Shown in pieces: positions 7,132-7,202 of a DNA stretch of 7,202 nucleotides (positions within the stretch are counted from its first letter, which is position 1; every line of letters starts with the position of its first letter). The stretch is from NCBI GenBank assembly GCA_030598625.1, contig JAUVPO010000091.1:1-7202 (forward strand), in the 5' to 3' direction. Position numbers and translations under genes: made by a program. Below the pieces are notes generated by a model. The model was not told the DNA's origin. It ran no database searches and saw only the letters and a program-made list of their open reading frames with translations. The DNA comes from Deferribacteres bacterium (GTDB taxonomy: Bacteria; Nitrospirota; Thermodesulfovibrionia; UBA6902).

Positions 7132-7202
7132 AACTTAGAAAATATACTTTGCGTATTTCATGAGAATAAAGAGCAATTAAGAAAATCTTTAAATCAAGAG
7201 CC
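7123..7202 (+). CDS. Start of an unidentified protein (3' partial)
   Basis: From ATG 7123 the frame stays open for 26 codons to the window edge: MTKNLENILCVFHENKEQL and then RKSLNQE. An in-frame TGA at 7114-7116 fixes the frame's upstream limit. The stretch is polar and probably helical; I do not recognise a family. No convincing Shine-Dalgarno is present (the bases before the ATG read GACCTCAA), and 26 codons open in AT-rich DNA is modest evidence. In favour are the candidate promoter at 7015-7044 and the divergent position relative to the recombinase relic. Confidence 0.35.
   Translation, partial: MTKNLENILCVFHENKEQLRKSLNQE

Noticed and set aside
7113..7148. TTGACC and TATACT as a second + strand promoter
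   Set aside because: The spacing of 24 bases is too long, and the -10 would fall inside the frame that starts at 7123.

Overview
This window comes from a bacterial chromosome of moderate GC content. It carries, on the + strand, two signal-transduction kinases, DNA polymerase I (polA) and the ribosome-associated GTPase HflX, and it ends in an AT-rich tail with a decayed recombinase on the - strand. The PolA and long-form HflX sequences, and the HisKA_2 kinase paired with a receiver-kinase hybrid, suggest an environmental, probably anaerobic lineage such as Nitrospirota or Desulfobacterota. This is an impression from sequence style only and is not proven.

Layout. Positions 2-1318: 3' part of a membrane sensor kinase (end of an extracytoplasmic sensor, one membrane helix, HAMP, PAS, HisKA_2, HATPase). 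Positions 1319-2554: a receiver-histidine kinase hybrid whose start directly abuts the previous stop. Positions 2568-5228: complete polA, with a Shine-Dalgarno that begins in the stop codon of the upstream kinase. Positions 5281-6909: long-form hflX, which has no ATG, GTG or TTG start in the conserved N-terminal part and appears to start at an AUU codon behind a strong, well-spaced Shine-Dalgarno. Positions 6906-7108 (- strand): a broken tyrosine recombinase of the integron-integrase-like type. Positions 7123-7202: the start of an unidentified + strand reading frame that runs off the window.

How the genes fit together. The four + strand genes lie head to tail with gaps of 0, 13 and 52 bases and no visible terminator between them, so they could be one transcript. 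The two kinases look like one phosphorelay: the HisKA_2 kinase would phosphorylate the receiver of the hybrid, which would then control its own kinase module and an unknown downstream partner. PolA and HflX are housekeeping proteins (DNA repair and replication; ribosome splitting under stress) with no obvious mechanistic link to the kinases.

The most notable observations are the apparent AUU start of hflX and the integrase relic next to it. No complete novel system is visible. If a mobile or integron-like region exists, it would lie beyond the right edge.
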